Source of the DNA: Nitrospira sp.
GTDB lineage: Bacteria > Nitrospirota > Nitrospiria > Nitrospirales > Nitrospiraceae
Length of the DNA: 59,328 nt
Assembly: GCA_019636945.1 (NCBI GenBank)
Contig: JAHBWO010000007.1
Coordinates: forward strand, 1 to 59,328
Direction of reading: 5' to 3'
Made by a program: the position numbers and the translations under genes. The notes under the pieces are model-generated. The model ran no database searches. It was not told the DNA's origin and was given only the letters and a program-made list of their open reading frames with translations. Position 1 is the first letter of the stretch, and each line of letters starts with the position of its first letter. This document shows, one piece after another, positions 9,067-17,926 of this stretch.

Positions 9067-10368
9067 TCATATCGGGTCGAGCCTGCAGGTGAGAACTTTG
9101 AGGCGGAGATACTCCTCGTCGCGTAGGCCGTAGCTCCGCCGTTGCATGACGCGGATCTTGTTGTTCAAGCCCTCGACAAATCCCAAGGCGACCTTGTTCT
9201 CCGGCTGACAGTAGGCCGCGATGCCGCCCCAATGCCGGTCGATCATCTCGGCGAACTTCTCATAGGGCTTCAGGCGCTGCCACTTCAGTGCAGCACGCCA
9301 GTTCTCGAAGAAGCGACGAGCCCAGCCTTCCCGCTCGTAGTCCCAGAGCTGCCCGAACTCCTCCTTGAGGATGTAGGCCGTGCTCCATCGCCTGTTCGCC
9401 TTGAGCAACAACTTCAAGCTCCGGCGCCCATCCGTCGTCAGATTCTCCCGGTGTGACAGCAGCGTGTACTTCTGCCCCTTGATGAAGCGCCGGTCCTTCC
9501 CCGTCAGCCGGGCATACTCGGTCTTTCGCACCGTGTCCAAGGCTGCGCCCAGGTGACGCAGCACGTGAAACTTGTCGAACAGAATGGCCGCGTGCGGCGC
9601 GTGCCCCGCCTTGAGCGTGGAGGCGCGAAACGGCTTCCACATGTCCATCACCGCCAGCCTGATTCGTGTGCTCTTCGTCGAACCCAGCCATTGGTAGAAC
9701 TCGTCCATGCTCGCTTCCGAGCGGTCGTTGCCACCGAACCAGATCGGCCGGCGTCGTTCCAAGTCGCTGACTACGATGCGGTAGGTGTGCCCCTTGCGGA
9801 TCGCGATCTCGTCGATCCCGACCACCTTCGGCGCCGCCTTCCCTGCTCGTCGCAACTGCTCGCGCATGTACTGCGCATCGAGGTCTTTGATCGTCTTCCA
9901 GTCCAGCCGGGTTTCCTCGGCGACATCCTTGATCGTCATGCTCCGGCAGCGTCGTCCCACAAAGAAGGCGAAGCGCGTGGTGTAGAACGGATTGTCCGCA
10001 AGCCAGTCCAAGGTTTCCTGCTTCACCGTGCCGCACGTCTTGCAAGCGACGCGACGAATCTCTACCTCTAGGTAGACGCGCATTTCTCCGCAGGGAAGAT
10101 CGCGCACTCGGCGTGTCTTGCGGTCGTACCAGGACAGGGAGACGTGACCGCACGCTCCGCATGCCGTTTTTTCCCCGCCGACACAGGTGGATAACGCGGG
10201 CCTTCGGGTCACCGAAGATGCCCTGGACTGTTGGAGTTGGCCGAAAGCCGGGAAAGCGGTAGGTGTCCCACAGGCGTCGGTGTGTGTGCATCCGGCCATC
10301 ATGCCAGATTTCCAGACCCCGTAGAATGTGGAATGCACGCGCCTATCCCCACGAAGATGTCGTTTCAC
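9067..10368 (-). CDS. ISL3 family transposase
   Basis: About 433 residues. From about residue 68 the family pattern is clear: CxxC zinc-finger pairs (TACGACG and VACKTCG), a helix-turn-helix stretch (SMTIKDVAEETRLDWKTIKD), and a DDE catalytic core with Asp in VVGIDEIAIRKGH, Asp in LAVMDMWKPF and Glu in GFVEGLNNKIR. The first 65 or so residues do not look like the family N terminus, and an alternative frame in that part is equally open, so a frameshift near the 5' end is possible and the enzyme may be inactive. It lies wholly inside the inverted repeats. Confidence 0.9.
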   Translation of the reverse strand: MKRHLRGDRRVHSTFYGVWKSGMMAGCTHTDACGTPTAFPAFGQLQQSRASSVTRRPALSTCVGGEKTACGACGHVSLSWYDRKTRRVRDLPCGEMRVYLEVEIRRVACKTCGTVKQETLDWLADNPFYTTRFAFFVGRRCRSMTIKDVAEETRLDWKTIKDLDAQYMREQLRRAGKAAPKVVGIDEIAIRKGHTYRIVVSDLERRRPIWFGGNDRSEASMDEFYQWLGSTKSTRIRLAVMDMWKPFRASTLKAGHAPHAAILFDKFHVLRHLGAALDTVRKTEYARLTGKDRRFIKGQKYTLLSHRENLTTDGRRSLKLLLKANRRWSTAYILKEEFGQLWDYEREGWARRFFENWRAALKWQRLKPYEKFAEMIDRHWGGIAAYCQPENKVALGFVEGLNNKIRVMQRRSYGLRDEEYLRLKVLTCRLDPI

Positions 10369-10379
10369 GCGCTTCGTTT

Positions 10380-10403
10380 ACCCACTCACCAAGGAGAAGA
10401 GCC
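10380..10403 (-). repeat. Right terminal inverted repeat of ISL3-type element
   Basis: Reads GGC then TCTTCTCCTT, three bases, GAGTGGGT on the minus strand. It pairs with 9028-9051, differing only at base 3 and in the central triplet. It lies 11 nt upstream of the transposase start codon, so it may also carry part of its promoter. Confidence 0.85.
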
Positions 10404-10541
10404 AGATTTGCAGTGCTGCTAACCGCAGTTAAACTGGTCAAAACCCCAGTCATTCCCGCTCAAATAGTTTCCCGACAGACTAAATCTCCCTCAGTCCTGA
10501 AAAGCGTGGTGTCTTCATGCCCGGCTTAGGAGGCTAACCGC

Positions 10542-10859
10542 TTATAAAGCTTTGAGGCGGGCTTGGATGTACTCGTTGAGTCTTGCTTGAGATGTCTTAT
10601 CGATCACCACCGTTTCGACGCCGCATTCTCCGCCACGGACCCAACGAACCTTCCCCTCTGCCACCGACACCCATTGTTTGGTAGGAAGTCGGACCCTGAG
10701 AGCGCACACCTCCCCCTGTTCTAATGGTAAAGACCCTGATATGCGCCATCCAAGGGAAGACAGATTCGTGACGGACCCATAGCCGATCCCATTCCCTCGT
10801 TCATACTTCACGAGGCTGAAAACCGGAAAGCGGTAGTGATAACGGAGAGCAAAGGGCAT
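10542..10859 (-). CDS. PilZ domain protein, putative c-di-GMP receptor
   Basis: Single-domain protein of about 105 residues. The c-di-GMP binding signature is present: an RxxxR motif (RYHYR) near the N terminus and a (D/N)xSxxG motif (TNLSSLGWRI) about 25-30 residues later, followed by the six-strand barrel pattern (LPLEQGEVCALRVRLP, SVAEGKVRWVR). It should respond to c-di-GMP such as that made by the REC-GGDEF protein at 4877. The start is the ATG at 10859; an in-frame TTG at 10877 would add six residues. No partner gene is adjacent. Confidence 0.85.
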   Translation of the reverse strand: MPFALRYHYRFPVFSLVKYERGNGIGYGSVTNLSSLGWRISGSLPLEQGEVCALRVRLPTKQWVSVAEGKVRWVRGGECGVETVVIDKTSQARLNEYIQARLKAL

Positions 10860-10877
10860 AGCGTAAAAACCCAACAA

Positions 10878-11241
10878 TCGAAATAAAAGATATTGTAGGA
10901 GGGGAGCTATTCAAGGCGCAAGGCATTCAGACTACGATTCAAGACACGAACCTCTATATTTTCGGTATCCTAACTACTAACTTCTCCATTCGCAGTGATC
11001 CGTCCGTCCACGATACTCAACATGAATCAGGGAGTCGCAGTAAAACGAGCGGTACGTTACAACACAAGTGTGGGAGGCTTGCTTCAGATGCGGGGAAAGA
11101 CTGCACCCCTCAGCGCACAGGCTGTCTCTGATAATCAGTGGGCATGTCGATCGGAGAGAAATCGATGGGAACGAGAGCGCCTCCCTTGATACAGGCAGTG
11201 CTCCCGTCTGACAATTCACGAACGGTACTGACTTCGCCCAA
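10878..11241. other. Intergenic region, nothing convincing
   Basis: Short overlapping frames exist on both strands (for example 10977-11258 minus and 10995-11189 plus), but none has family resemblance or a good ribosome site. A distant GGGAGGC/GCCTCCC pair (about 11069 and 11181) could fold. I see no RNA gene. Confidence 0.4.
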
Positions 11242-11916
11242 TCATACTGTGCTGACAATCACCTCGCCGTCCGGCTTGGCGCTGTCGATGGACACTCGTC
11301 GCCCATTCAGTCCTAACCGACCCTCCGCGAAGAGTTGCACGGCGCGTGGATAGATCTTGTGTTCCTGCACAAGGATTCTGGCGGCGAGGGTTTCTGGAGT
11401 ATCAGCGTCAAGAATCGGCACGGCTGCTTGAATGATGATCGGCCCTTCATCTACCCCTTCCGTGACGAAATGCACCGTACAGCCCGCCAACTTGCAACCC
11501 CAATCGATGGCTTTCTTCTGCACCTCCAATCCCGGGAAGGCCGGCAACAAAGAGGGATGAATATTCATCATCCGATTCGCATAGGCATTGACCAATACCG
11601 TCGTGACGATTTTCATGTAGCCCGCGAGCAAGACCAGTTCGGTTTCGTGCTGTTGAAGCACCTCCAATAACGATCGGTCGTAGGCCTCACGACTATCTGG
11701 ACGTCCGGCAAAGGGTTTGGGATCGACAAAGAGGTCTTTGATTCCGTGTTTCCGAGCCCGCTCCAGTGCAACTGCCTCTTTCTTATTGCTGATGACGGCA
11801 ACGATCCGAGCCTGTACCTGCCCCGCTTCGATTGCATCGATCAACGCTTGCAGATTAGAACCTCGACCAGATGCCAGAACCGCCACACGCAATGGGGTCG
11901 TTCGGCTAATCGACAT
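11242..11916 (-). CDS. purN: Phosphoribosylglycinamide formyltransferase
   Basis: Third step of purine synthesis: transfers a formyl group from 10-formyl-tetrahydrofolate to GAR. About 224 residues. The N-terminal VAVLASGRGSNLQALIDA binds the phosphoribosyl substrate. The catalytic set is visible in VLLAGYMKIV, the NIHPSLLPAFPG motif (Asn and His) and HFVTEGVDEGPII (Asp). The ATG at 11916 lies 11 nt inside the end of purM, giving translational coupling; the longer frame runs deep into purM and is not used. Order is purM then purN on the minus strand. Confidence 0.96.
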   Translation of the reverse strand: MSISRTTPLRVAVLASGRGSNLQALIDAIEAGQVQARIVAVISNKKEAVALERARKHGIKDLFVDPKPFAGRPDSREAYDRSLLEVLQQHETELVLLAGYMKIVTTVLVNAYANRMMNIHPSLLPAFPGLEVQKKAIDWGCKLAGCTVHFVTEGVDEGPIIIQAAVPILDADTPETLAARILVQEHKIYPRAVQLFAEGRLGLNGRRVSIDSAKPDGEVIVSTV

Positions 11917-12943
11917 ACTCGACCTCCGGTTCCTCCCCGGTAGAAGACAGGATTTCGCCGATCTGCCAGCCTCGATCTCCCAGTACCGCCGCACGCGCCA
12001 GTACACCGGACACTGATTCAGGTGGAACGACAAGAATCAACCCGACGCCCATATTGAACACCCGGTACATCTCTTCACGGTCGATCCGTCCCAATCGGCT
12101 CATCACACCGAAAATCGATGGAACCGACCAAGCCGTACGCGTAATCCTCGCCCGCACACCTTGTGGAAATACACGTGGCAAATTTTCAGTAATCCCTCCT
12201 CCGGTAACGTGTGCGATCCCTTTGATTGGGAAATCCTGGATAAGAGACTGAATCTGCTTCGCATAGATTCTAGTCGGCGCAAGCAGGACCTCACCCAGTG
12301 GGCGATCAAGTTCAGGTACTCGATCGGCTGGCGACAATTTCGCTTGATCGAACAATACTCGGCGCGCCAATGAGTACCCATTACTGTGCAGCCCGGTGGA
12401 CGCCAGTCCGATAATGGCATCGCCAGACCTGATCGTTTTGCCATCGACGATTTTTGACTTTTCAACGACGCCCACCGCAAATCCAGCCAAGTCATATTCC
12501 CCATCAGGATAAAAGGACGGCATTTCGGCGGTTTCACCTCCGATCAATGCACAACCAGCTTGGCGGCAACCGTCGGCGATACCGGCGACCACCTCTTGAG
12601 CCTTCGAGACGGATAACTTCCCGGTCGCAAAATAGTCCAAAAAAAACAGCGGTTCTGCTCCACTCACCGCAATATCGTTCGCACACATAGCGACCAAATC
12701 GATGCCGACGGTGTCGTGCTTGTCCATCATAAAGGCGATCTTTAGTTTGGTCCCAACTCCATCCGTTCCGGAGACCAGGACCGGCTCCTTGTATTGACCC
12801 GCTTGCAGGCCGAAGAGGCCACCGAATCCTCCTAAATCGGTGAGGACCTCAGGACGGAACGTTGATCGAACGAGCGGCTTGATCCGATCCACGAATTCAT
12901 CACCTGCATCGATATCCACACCAGCATCGCGATAGGTTGTCAT
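11906..12943 (-). CDS. purM: Phosphoribosylformylglycinamidine cyclo-ligase (AIR synthetase)
   Basis: Converts FGAM to AIR with ATP in purine synthesis. About 345 residues, usual length. Family motifs: MTTYRDAGVDIDAGDEFV at the start, VSGTDGVGTKLKIAF, MCANDIAVSGAEPLFFLDY, GGETAEMPSFY and HVTGGGITENLPRV. The ATG at 12943 precedes the conserved YRDAGVDI; upstream in-frame codons have no support. It overlaps purN by 11 nt, so the two form an operon. Confidence 0.97.
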   Translation of the reverse strand: MTTYRDAGVDIDAGDEFVDRIKPLVRSTFRPEVLTDLGGFGGLFGLQAGQYKEPVLVSGTDGVGTKLKIAFMMDKHDTVGIDLVAMCANDIAVSGAEPLFFLDYFATGKLSVSKAQEVVAGIADGCRQAGCALIGGETAEMPSFYPDGEYDLAGFAVGVVEKSKIVDGKTIRSGDAIIGLASTGLHSNGYSLARRVLFDQAKLSPADRVPELDRPLGEVLLAPTRIYAKQIQSLIQDFPIKGIAHVTGGGITENLPRVFPQGVRARITRTAWSVPSIFGVMSRLGRIDREEMYRVFNMGVGLILVVPPESVSGVLARAAVLGDRGWQIGEILSSTGEEPEVEYVD

Positions 12944-13116
12944 AATTAGGCCGTCACATTGTTTACGGTAATTTACAGCAGCGACTAAGAGCCGCATCTT
13001 ATCGGAGGGTATCGGAGAGGTCAACGCATGGGAACGACGTGAACTTCCGCGGTTCGTCTGTGAGTACACTCACATGTCGATTACAGGATTCTCTAACAGA
13101 TGGGTCATGAACTTCC

Positions 13117-14508
13117 CTACCCTTCAGGCCGCATTTCCACATCCAACAGCTTAATCTTTCGGTGAAGATGACTTCGTTCGATCTTGAGATCGTCCGCCGT
13201 CCGTGAAATATTCCAATGGTGTTCTCGCAACTTTCGGCTGATGTAATCCTTTTCAAAAGCGTTCCGGGCATCGCGAAGCGAGTCATAAGATTTGTTCAGA
13301 AGCAGCGGTGCAGCAGAGGGACTTGCTGAAACAGCGCCCGTCGTCCGCCCCTGTAATGAGAGCGTGGCCTGTGCGGCTTCAATCGTAAAGCCCGGCACCA
13401 TGATCATAAGCCGCTCGATCAAATTCCGAAGTTCCCGGATATTCCCTGGCCAATCGTATTGCTGAAACACGCCCATCGCCTCCGGAGAGACATCCTTCAT
13501 CCGCAGACCTTGCTCTTCAGCATGCAGCTTCATGAAATGTTGGACGAGCGCCGGAATATCCTCCCGCCGCTCTCGCAATGGTGGGACCACGATTGGGACC
13601 ACATTGAGGCGGTAGTATAAATCTTCTCGAAATTGCCCCTTACCAATTTCCTTCTCTAAGTCCTTATTGGAAGCCGCCAACACTCGCACGTCCACCTTCA
13701 TCAATTTCGTTCCACCGACACGCGTAAACTGTTGCTCCTGCAAGGCTCGCAATACTTTGGCCTGCGTACTGAGGCTCATGTCCCCGATCTCATCGAGAAA
13801 CAGAGTCCCGCCGTTGGCCTGTTCGAACTGTCCTCGTTTCATGGAGATGGCACCTGTGAAGGAACCTTTCTCATGGCCGAACAACTCACTCTCGATCAAG
13901 GTCTCAGGAATGGCAGCGCAATTCACCGCGACGAAGGGATGTTCCGATCTCGTGCTATGGAGATGAATCGCTCTGGCGACGAGCTCCTTTCCTGTTCCAT
14001 TCTCTCCCCCGATCAAGACTCGACTGTTCGTCGGGCCAGCCGTTTCAATGAGTTCTCGTAGCCGTTGCATCACTGGAGACTGTCCGACCAGCTCAAATTT
14101 CCGCTCGACCTTACTTCGTAACGCCCGGTTCTCCTGAGCCAATCGATATTGCTCCAACGCCTGTTTCACACGAAACGTCACATTTTCGAGTGACAGCGGC
14201 TTCTCAATATAATCATACGCTCCCAGCTTAATCGCCTTCACCGCCGTCTCGATGGAACCATGGCCGGAAATCATCATCACCTGAGTGGTCGGGACAAATT
14301 CCTTCACCCGGCGCAAGGTTTCCAGACCATCCATCTCAGGCATCCAAATATCCAAAATCATGAGGTCCGGGGGATCCGTGCCGTAGATTTTCAGGGCCTC
14401 AAGTCCAGTGCCTGCGACGGCAACCTCATAGCCTTCGTCCTCCAGAATACTTCTCAAAGACGTTCGAATAGCCTCCTCGTCATCTACGATCAGAATCGAT
14501 GCTGACAT
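13117..14508 (-). CDS. ntrX: Sigma54-dependent response regulator, NtrX-like
   Basis: About 463 residues. Receiver (1-120) with phospho-Asp in LMILDIWMPEMDG and Lys in YIEKPLS. AAA+ domain with Walker A GENGTGKELVAR and the sigma54-contact loop HEKGSFTGA (GSFTGA rather than GAFTGA, as seen in NtrX proteins), then Walker B GTLFLDEIGDM. A C-terminal Fis-type helix-turn-helix (NISRTADDLKIERSHLHRKI) binds DNA. It lies 87 nt after the sensor kinase gene on the same strand, forming an NtrY-NtrX pair. It activates sigma54 promoters, often for nitrogen, redox or envelope functions; the targets are unknown here. Confidence 0.93.
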   Translation of the reverse strand: MSASILIVDDEEAIRTSLRSILEDEGYEVAVAGTGLEALKIYGTDPPDLMILDIWMPEMDGLETLRRVKEFVPTTQVMMISGHGSIETAVKAIKLGAYDYIEKPLSLENVTFRVKQALEQYRLAQENRALRSKVERKFELVGQSPVMQRLRELIETAGPTNSRVLIGGENGTGKELVARAIHLHSTRSEHPFVAVNCAAIPETLIESELFGHEKGSFTGAISMKRGQFEQANGGTLFLDEIGDMSLSTQAKVLRALQEQQFTRVGGTKLMKVDVRVLAASNKDLEKEIGKGQFREDLYYRLNVVPIVVPPLRERREDIPALVQHFMKLHAEEQGLRMKDVSPEAMGVFQQYDWPGNIRELRNLIERLMIMVPGFTIEAAQATLSLQGRTTGAVSASPSAAPLLLNKSYDSLRDARNAFEKDYISRKLREHHWNISRTADDLKIERSHLHRKIKLLDVEMRPEG

Positions 14509-14559
14509 CTACCTCCTCCAAGAAACATCGACAATCGGCCGGCAACCATTCCTTATTTC

Positions 14560-14580
14560 AGCTGTCGGCTGTCGTATGAC
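14560..14580 (-). repeat. Short heptad-repeat element between ntrY and ntrX
   Basis: Three in-register 7-mers, AGCTGTC, GGCTGTC and GTATGAC. An upstream CGACA (about 14530) can pair with TGTCG, giving a weak hairpin. It is the least developed of the heptad elements in the window. Confidence 0.5.
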
Positions 14581-14595
14581 CCATCACGCATCTTG

Positions 14596-16929
14596 CTACA
14601 CCGGAAGATCAAACTTAAACACAGCGCCTCTTGGCTGATTGTTGCCGACCTGGATCTGCCCCTCATGATCGGTGATGATTCGACGAACAATCGCCAATCC
14701 CAATCCAGTTCCCGTTTTCTTGCGAGTAAAATATGGCACAAACAGCTTGTCATGATCCTCGGGCGCAATACCCGGGCCTTCGTCCGCAACAGCAACTACC
14801 GCACGTTTGCGCTTGGTATCGTATCGTGTGCCGACCCACAGTCTGCCTCGCTGGTTCATGGCTTGAACGGCATTGTCAAACAGATTCACGAACACCCGCC
14901 GCAACTGTTCACGATCAAAGTTGATAGGCGGCAATGCGTCATCTAACTCGATGACGAACTCGATGTCTTTCTGTGCCTCACGATACAACGTCACGACATC
15001 GCGAAGCACGTCGTGCAACGATTGCCGAGTCATTTGTGGCGCGGGAAGACGGGCGAATTTCGAAAACTCGTCCAACATCTGTTTGAGACTGCCGACTTCG
15101 TTGATGATGACATTCGTGGCATCATCAAAGACTCGGTCGAGATCAGGAGATTTCTCGAAGAACTTCTTGCGCAACCGCTGGGCAGACAATTGAATCGGCG
15201 TGAGCGGATTCTTGATTTCATGCGCGACTCGCTTGGCCACCTCCTGCCAGGCAGCAACTTTCTGCGCCTTGATCAACTCCGTCAGATCTTCGAAAACCAA
15301 CACAAATCCCAGGTCTTTGCTGGCCTCATCCCGCATGCGAGAACCTTTTAAACCGATCGTGAGCAACTTGCCCTGGATATCCAGTTGACCCTCCAAATCA
15401 AAGTCATCGCGCTCATCGCTCAACATACGGTCATAGGCCGTCTGAAACAAGTCCAGGCCGAACTCCTTGAAGACCTCGTTGGCCGGTTGCCCCCTCAACT
15501 GATCCCCAGCGAGTCCCAGGATGCGCTCAGCCGAGGGATTGAACGTGGTAATGATCCCATTACGATCGATCGACAAAAGGCCGGCGGCGATCGTATCGAC
15601 CACGGTTTCAATGTAGGCACGGCGGCGATCCAGCTCAACGTTGGTATTGCGCAGCGTCAGGTTGGTCTCCTCCAATTTGGACTTGCTCCCCTGGAGATCC
15701 TGTGTCATGCGATTGAACGACGCGATCAATGTCCCGATTTCATCGGTGGCCTTCGCATCAATCTGAACGCTGAGATCCCCATGAGCCACTGCCTCAGTGG
15801 CCTCCGCCAAGCGCTGGATCGGAACAGTGATGCCACGGGCCACATAAAACCCGAACCATGTGGCGCTGAAGAGAATCAAGACCGTCACCACTGCCACAAA
15901 CAGGTAGGCCCCGGCTTTGATCGGATTCTTCATCGCTTTGATCTGTTTATATTCCGTATATTGTCGACCGATCCCCTCCATCTTGGTCAGGAGCGACTCT
16001 GGAACATACGTTTCCACCACGACGACCCCTTCGATCTCCCCGCGTCGGCTCGCGGACGCCACTGGAATGGCCGCGCGAACCAACCTCCCGGTTTGCGCCT
16101 CCTGGACCGAGGTAAACTCTTGCTTGCCGTTAATCACTTGCAAGACCAATTGACTAATCGGCAAATCCAACACTCCGGGTGGAAGCTCAACATCCAACGC
16201 TTTGGTCAGGGTCTCCATTTTGTTCGAGAAGACCTCGATCCCTGCCACCCCGTATTCCATGCGTTTTCTCGCCATGGCAGCGATCAAGAGATCCCGCTGG
16301 ACCGGAATCAATAAATCTTCTCGAAACAATTCTTGGGAAATCGCCCTGGCACTGTTCACGGCCAGCGCCACATGCCCCGCATGCTGCATCCGAGCGACTT
16401 CATAGGAATCTTTCATGACCTTTTCGATATGTTCACTGAACCAGACATCGACGGCTTTATTGACCAATCCGCTCGCCACTAACGCCAGCAGCAAGGTCGG
16501 AATCAGGGAAAACCCGATAAACGCCGCGATCAATTTCGTTCGAAATCCTGACCCGACAAGCCGATGTCGGCGTTCAAAGTAGGCTTTGATCAAATTTCTT
16601 GAGAGGAGGAGAACCAGTACCACCAGGCCGATCAAGTCCAAATTCAGCAGGAGCAGCACCAGTGCGTAGCTGGTTGTGGGGAGGAATGAACCGGTCTCCT
16701 CACTACCCGGAGCAACCACCTGTGAGTAATAGAAAGTCAGAGCGACACAGGGGATCAGCAGAATGAGAACGATCCAGACCGGACGGAGGTGGGGTGGTTT
16801 TTGGTCGAATTTCCGGGAGTGGTCGGGCAAGGACCGATGTATGCTCCGACTAAATACGATGGGGTGAACTTCGTCGACATCTCCGGACGCTCGTCTGAAT
16901 GTCCCGCTCGGATGGTTCGGCTCAGGCAT
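14596..16929 (-). CDS. ntrY: NtrY-like membrane sensor histidine kinase
   Basis: About 777 residues. A cytoplasmic basic N terminus is followed by membrane segments (VWIVLILLIPCVALTFYY, YALVLLLLNLDLIGLVVLVL, LIAAFIGFSLIPTLLLALVA), an extracytoplasmic sensor part, and another segment (YLFVAVVTVLILFSATWF). HAMP (about 380-435), PAS, HisKA with VAKRVAHEIKNPLTPIQLSA and HATPase boxes ([28 protein letters not shown]) follow. This is the NtrY layout, and the partner regulator follows downstream. An AGAGGA ribosome site 8 nt before the ATG supports the start. Confidence 0.93.
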   Translation of the reverse strand: MPEPNHPSGTFRRASGDVDEVHPIVFSRSIHRSLPDHSRKFDQKPPHLRPVWIVLILLIPCVALTFYYSQVVAPGSEETGSFLPTTSYALVLLLLNLDLIGLVVLVLLLSRNLIKAYFERRHRLVGSGFRTKLIAAFIGFSLIPTLLLALVASGLVNKAVDVWFSEHIEKVMKDSYEVARMQHAGHVALAVNSARAISQELFREDLLIPVQRDLLIAAMARKRMEYGVAGIEVFSNKMETLTKALDVELPPGVLDLPISQLVLQVINGKQEFTSVQEAQTGRLVRAAIPVASASRRGEIEGVVVVETYVPESLLTKMEGIGRQYTEYKQIKAMKNPIKAGAYLFVAVVTVLILFSATWFGFYVARGITVPIQRLAEATEAVAHGDLSVQIDAKATDEIGTLIASFNRMTQDLQGSKSKLEETNLTLRNTNVELDRRRAYIETVVDTIAAGLLSIDRNGIITTFNPSAERILGLAGDQLRGQPANEVFKEFGLDLFQTAYDRMLSDERDDFDLEGQLDIQGKLLTIGLKGSRMRDEASKDLGFVLVFEDLTELIKAQKVAAWQEVAKRVAHEIKNPLTPIQLSAQRLRKKFFEKSPDLDRVFDDATNVIINEVGSLKQMLDEFSKFARLPAPQMTRQSLHDVLRDVVTLYREAQKDIEFVIELDDALPPINFDREQLRRVFVNLFDNAVQAMNQRGRLWVGTRYDTKRKRAVVAVADEGPGIAPEDHDKLFVPYFTRKKTGTGLGLAIVRRIITDHEGQIQVGNNQPRGAVFKFDLPV

Positions 16930-17071
16930 GCACGTGTCCTCTGGGCACCCTCACGACAGGGCAACAAGCTTGGGTATCACTATAGCCGACATACCGGGCA
17001 GTCTCAAAGCCTACCGCACAAACAGCAGTGTCCGGAAACCGAGCAAGACAGCAAACCGTAAAGATGGGAGA

Positions 17072-17461
17072 CTACTTCGGCGAAGCAAGCGTGACATACT
17101 TCATACGAAGGGCATAGAGCATGTCGCGCAGAACCGTCTGTTCGTCAGAGGTCAGATTGCCTTTGGTCTTGTCTTCCAGGACGGACAAGAGATCGATGAT
17201 TTCTTTCGCTTGCGGCAAGTTCACGGGCATGGAGGGCTGTTGAGGATCCAGCTGCTCGCCCATCAGCATGAGCGACGAGGAACCGAGGGAGATGACGAAG
17301 GACGAAAAGGTCACCGGAGGGGCAGGGACCAATTGAGAGGATTCCGGCTGAGGCGTTCCCACTGATGTCGAAGTATGAGCGGTCGAAGGCGTCACTGGAG
17401 GGGCTTCAGTTCCTCCACTGGCTCTCCGATCCCGAATGACAAACCCCTGCTCTTCCGCCAT
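17072..17461 (-). CDS. DUF1844 domain-containing protein
   Basis: About 129 residues. A disordered Pro/Thr/Ser-rich N terminus (1-45) precedes the DUF1844 region: FSSFVISLGSSSLMLMGEQ, NLPQAKEIIDLLSVLEDKTKGNL and MLYALRMKYV. The family has no established biochemical function; it is widespread in Deltaproteobacteria and Nitrospirota. It lies 142 nt upstream of the NtrY-like kinase on the same strand and may share its transcript. Confidence 0.88.
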   Translation of the reverse strand: MAEEQGFVIRDRRASGGTEAPPVTPSTAHTSTSVGTPQPESSQLVPAPPVTFSSFVISLGSSSLMLMGEQLDPQQPSMPVNLPQAKEIIDLLSVLEDKTKGNLTSDEQTVLRDMLYALRMKYVTLASPK

Positions 17462-17605
17462 TTAGTCCTAACTCCCACTCAACGCAAAGAATGCGTCGGT
17501 ACCCTACCATAGGAACTGGTTGGTCGCAAGCTGTACCGGACAGTGCGTCAAAGAACAGGTCAGAGAACTCGACGTGGCGAGTCAGATTGAGTGCTGCAGT
17601 AGCTG

Positions 17606-17926
17606 TCAAGGGATAAGAACTTCGAGATAACTGCTTGCTACGACGGCATCAACTGCCTGAACCACACGTTCCACTTCCCGCTCGATGCGCGGCCAACTGG
17701 TTGTCGTTAGCACAATAATGGCAATTTTTCGACTCGTGAGGTTCTGCTGATATCGGAGGTTCTGATCAGTCATGACCAAAACGAAAAAGCCACGCTCTTC
17801 GGATTTTTGCAGCAGCTCACCGTTTTTCAGATTATTCCAACCAAGCTCACAGGTCGTGGCAACCACATGAGCTGCAAGATACTTGCGAAGGGGAACTGGA
17901 GTACCCTGGTCAAACAGAACGCGCTC
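17606..17926 (-). CDS. DUF5615 PIN-like protein without a normal start codon
   Basis: The conserved frame begins directly after the DUF433 stop: codons give ERVLFDQGTPVPLRKYLAAH, then VVATTCELGWNNLKNGELL, MTDQNLRYQQNL and VLTTTSWPRI, a DUF5615/PIN-like pattern. Relatives typically begin M-R-V-L-F-D. Here the position of the Met is GAG, and the first ATG/GTG/TTG in frame is a GTG at 17864-17866, inside the fold and after the conserved acidic Asp of LFDQ. A CTG at 17915-17917 is the only near-cognate start. Either a non-canonical start is used or the gene has lost its start and is inactive. It pairs with the DUF433 gene as a toxin-antitoxin-like module. Confidence 0.7.
   Translation of the reverse strand, partial: ERVLFDQGTPVPLRKYLAAHVVATTCELGWNNLKNGELLQKSEERGFFVLVMTDQNLRYQQNLTSRKIAIIVLTTTSWPRIEREVERVVQAVDAVVASSYLEVLIP

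Larger units (their letters stand above)
9028..10403 (-). mobile_element. Complete ISL3-family insertion sequence, about 1.38 kb
   Basis: The element is bounded by 24-bp inverted repeats (20 matches) and holds one transposase gene on the minus strand. The outer sequence GGSTCTTC and the possible 8-bp target duplication are in keeping with the ISL3 family. It sits 11 nt past a tRNA-Ala gene and before a PilZ gene. The codons look more GC-rich than those of neighbours, consistent with recent arrival. Confidence 0.85.

Noticed and set aside
9260..10291. Long 343-codon frame inside the transposase gene
   Set aside because: It is a shifted frame of the ISL3 transposase; its composition is Arg/Gly/Ala-rich and only a small N-terminal part might once have been coding.
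10977..11258. 93-codon minus frame overlapping the purN end
   Set aside because: No ribosome site and protein-like features are lacking; overlaps the end of purN.
15385..16314. Long plus-strand frame opposite ntrY
   Set aside because: Antisense shadow of a clear histidine kinase; no family resemblance.
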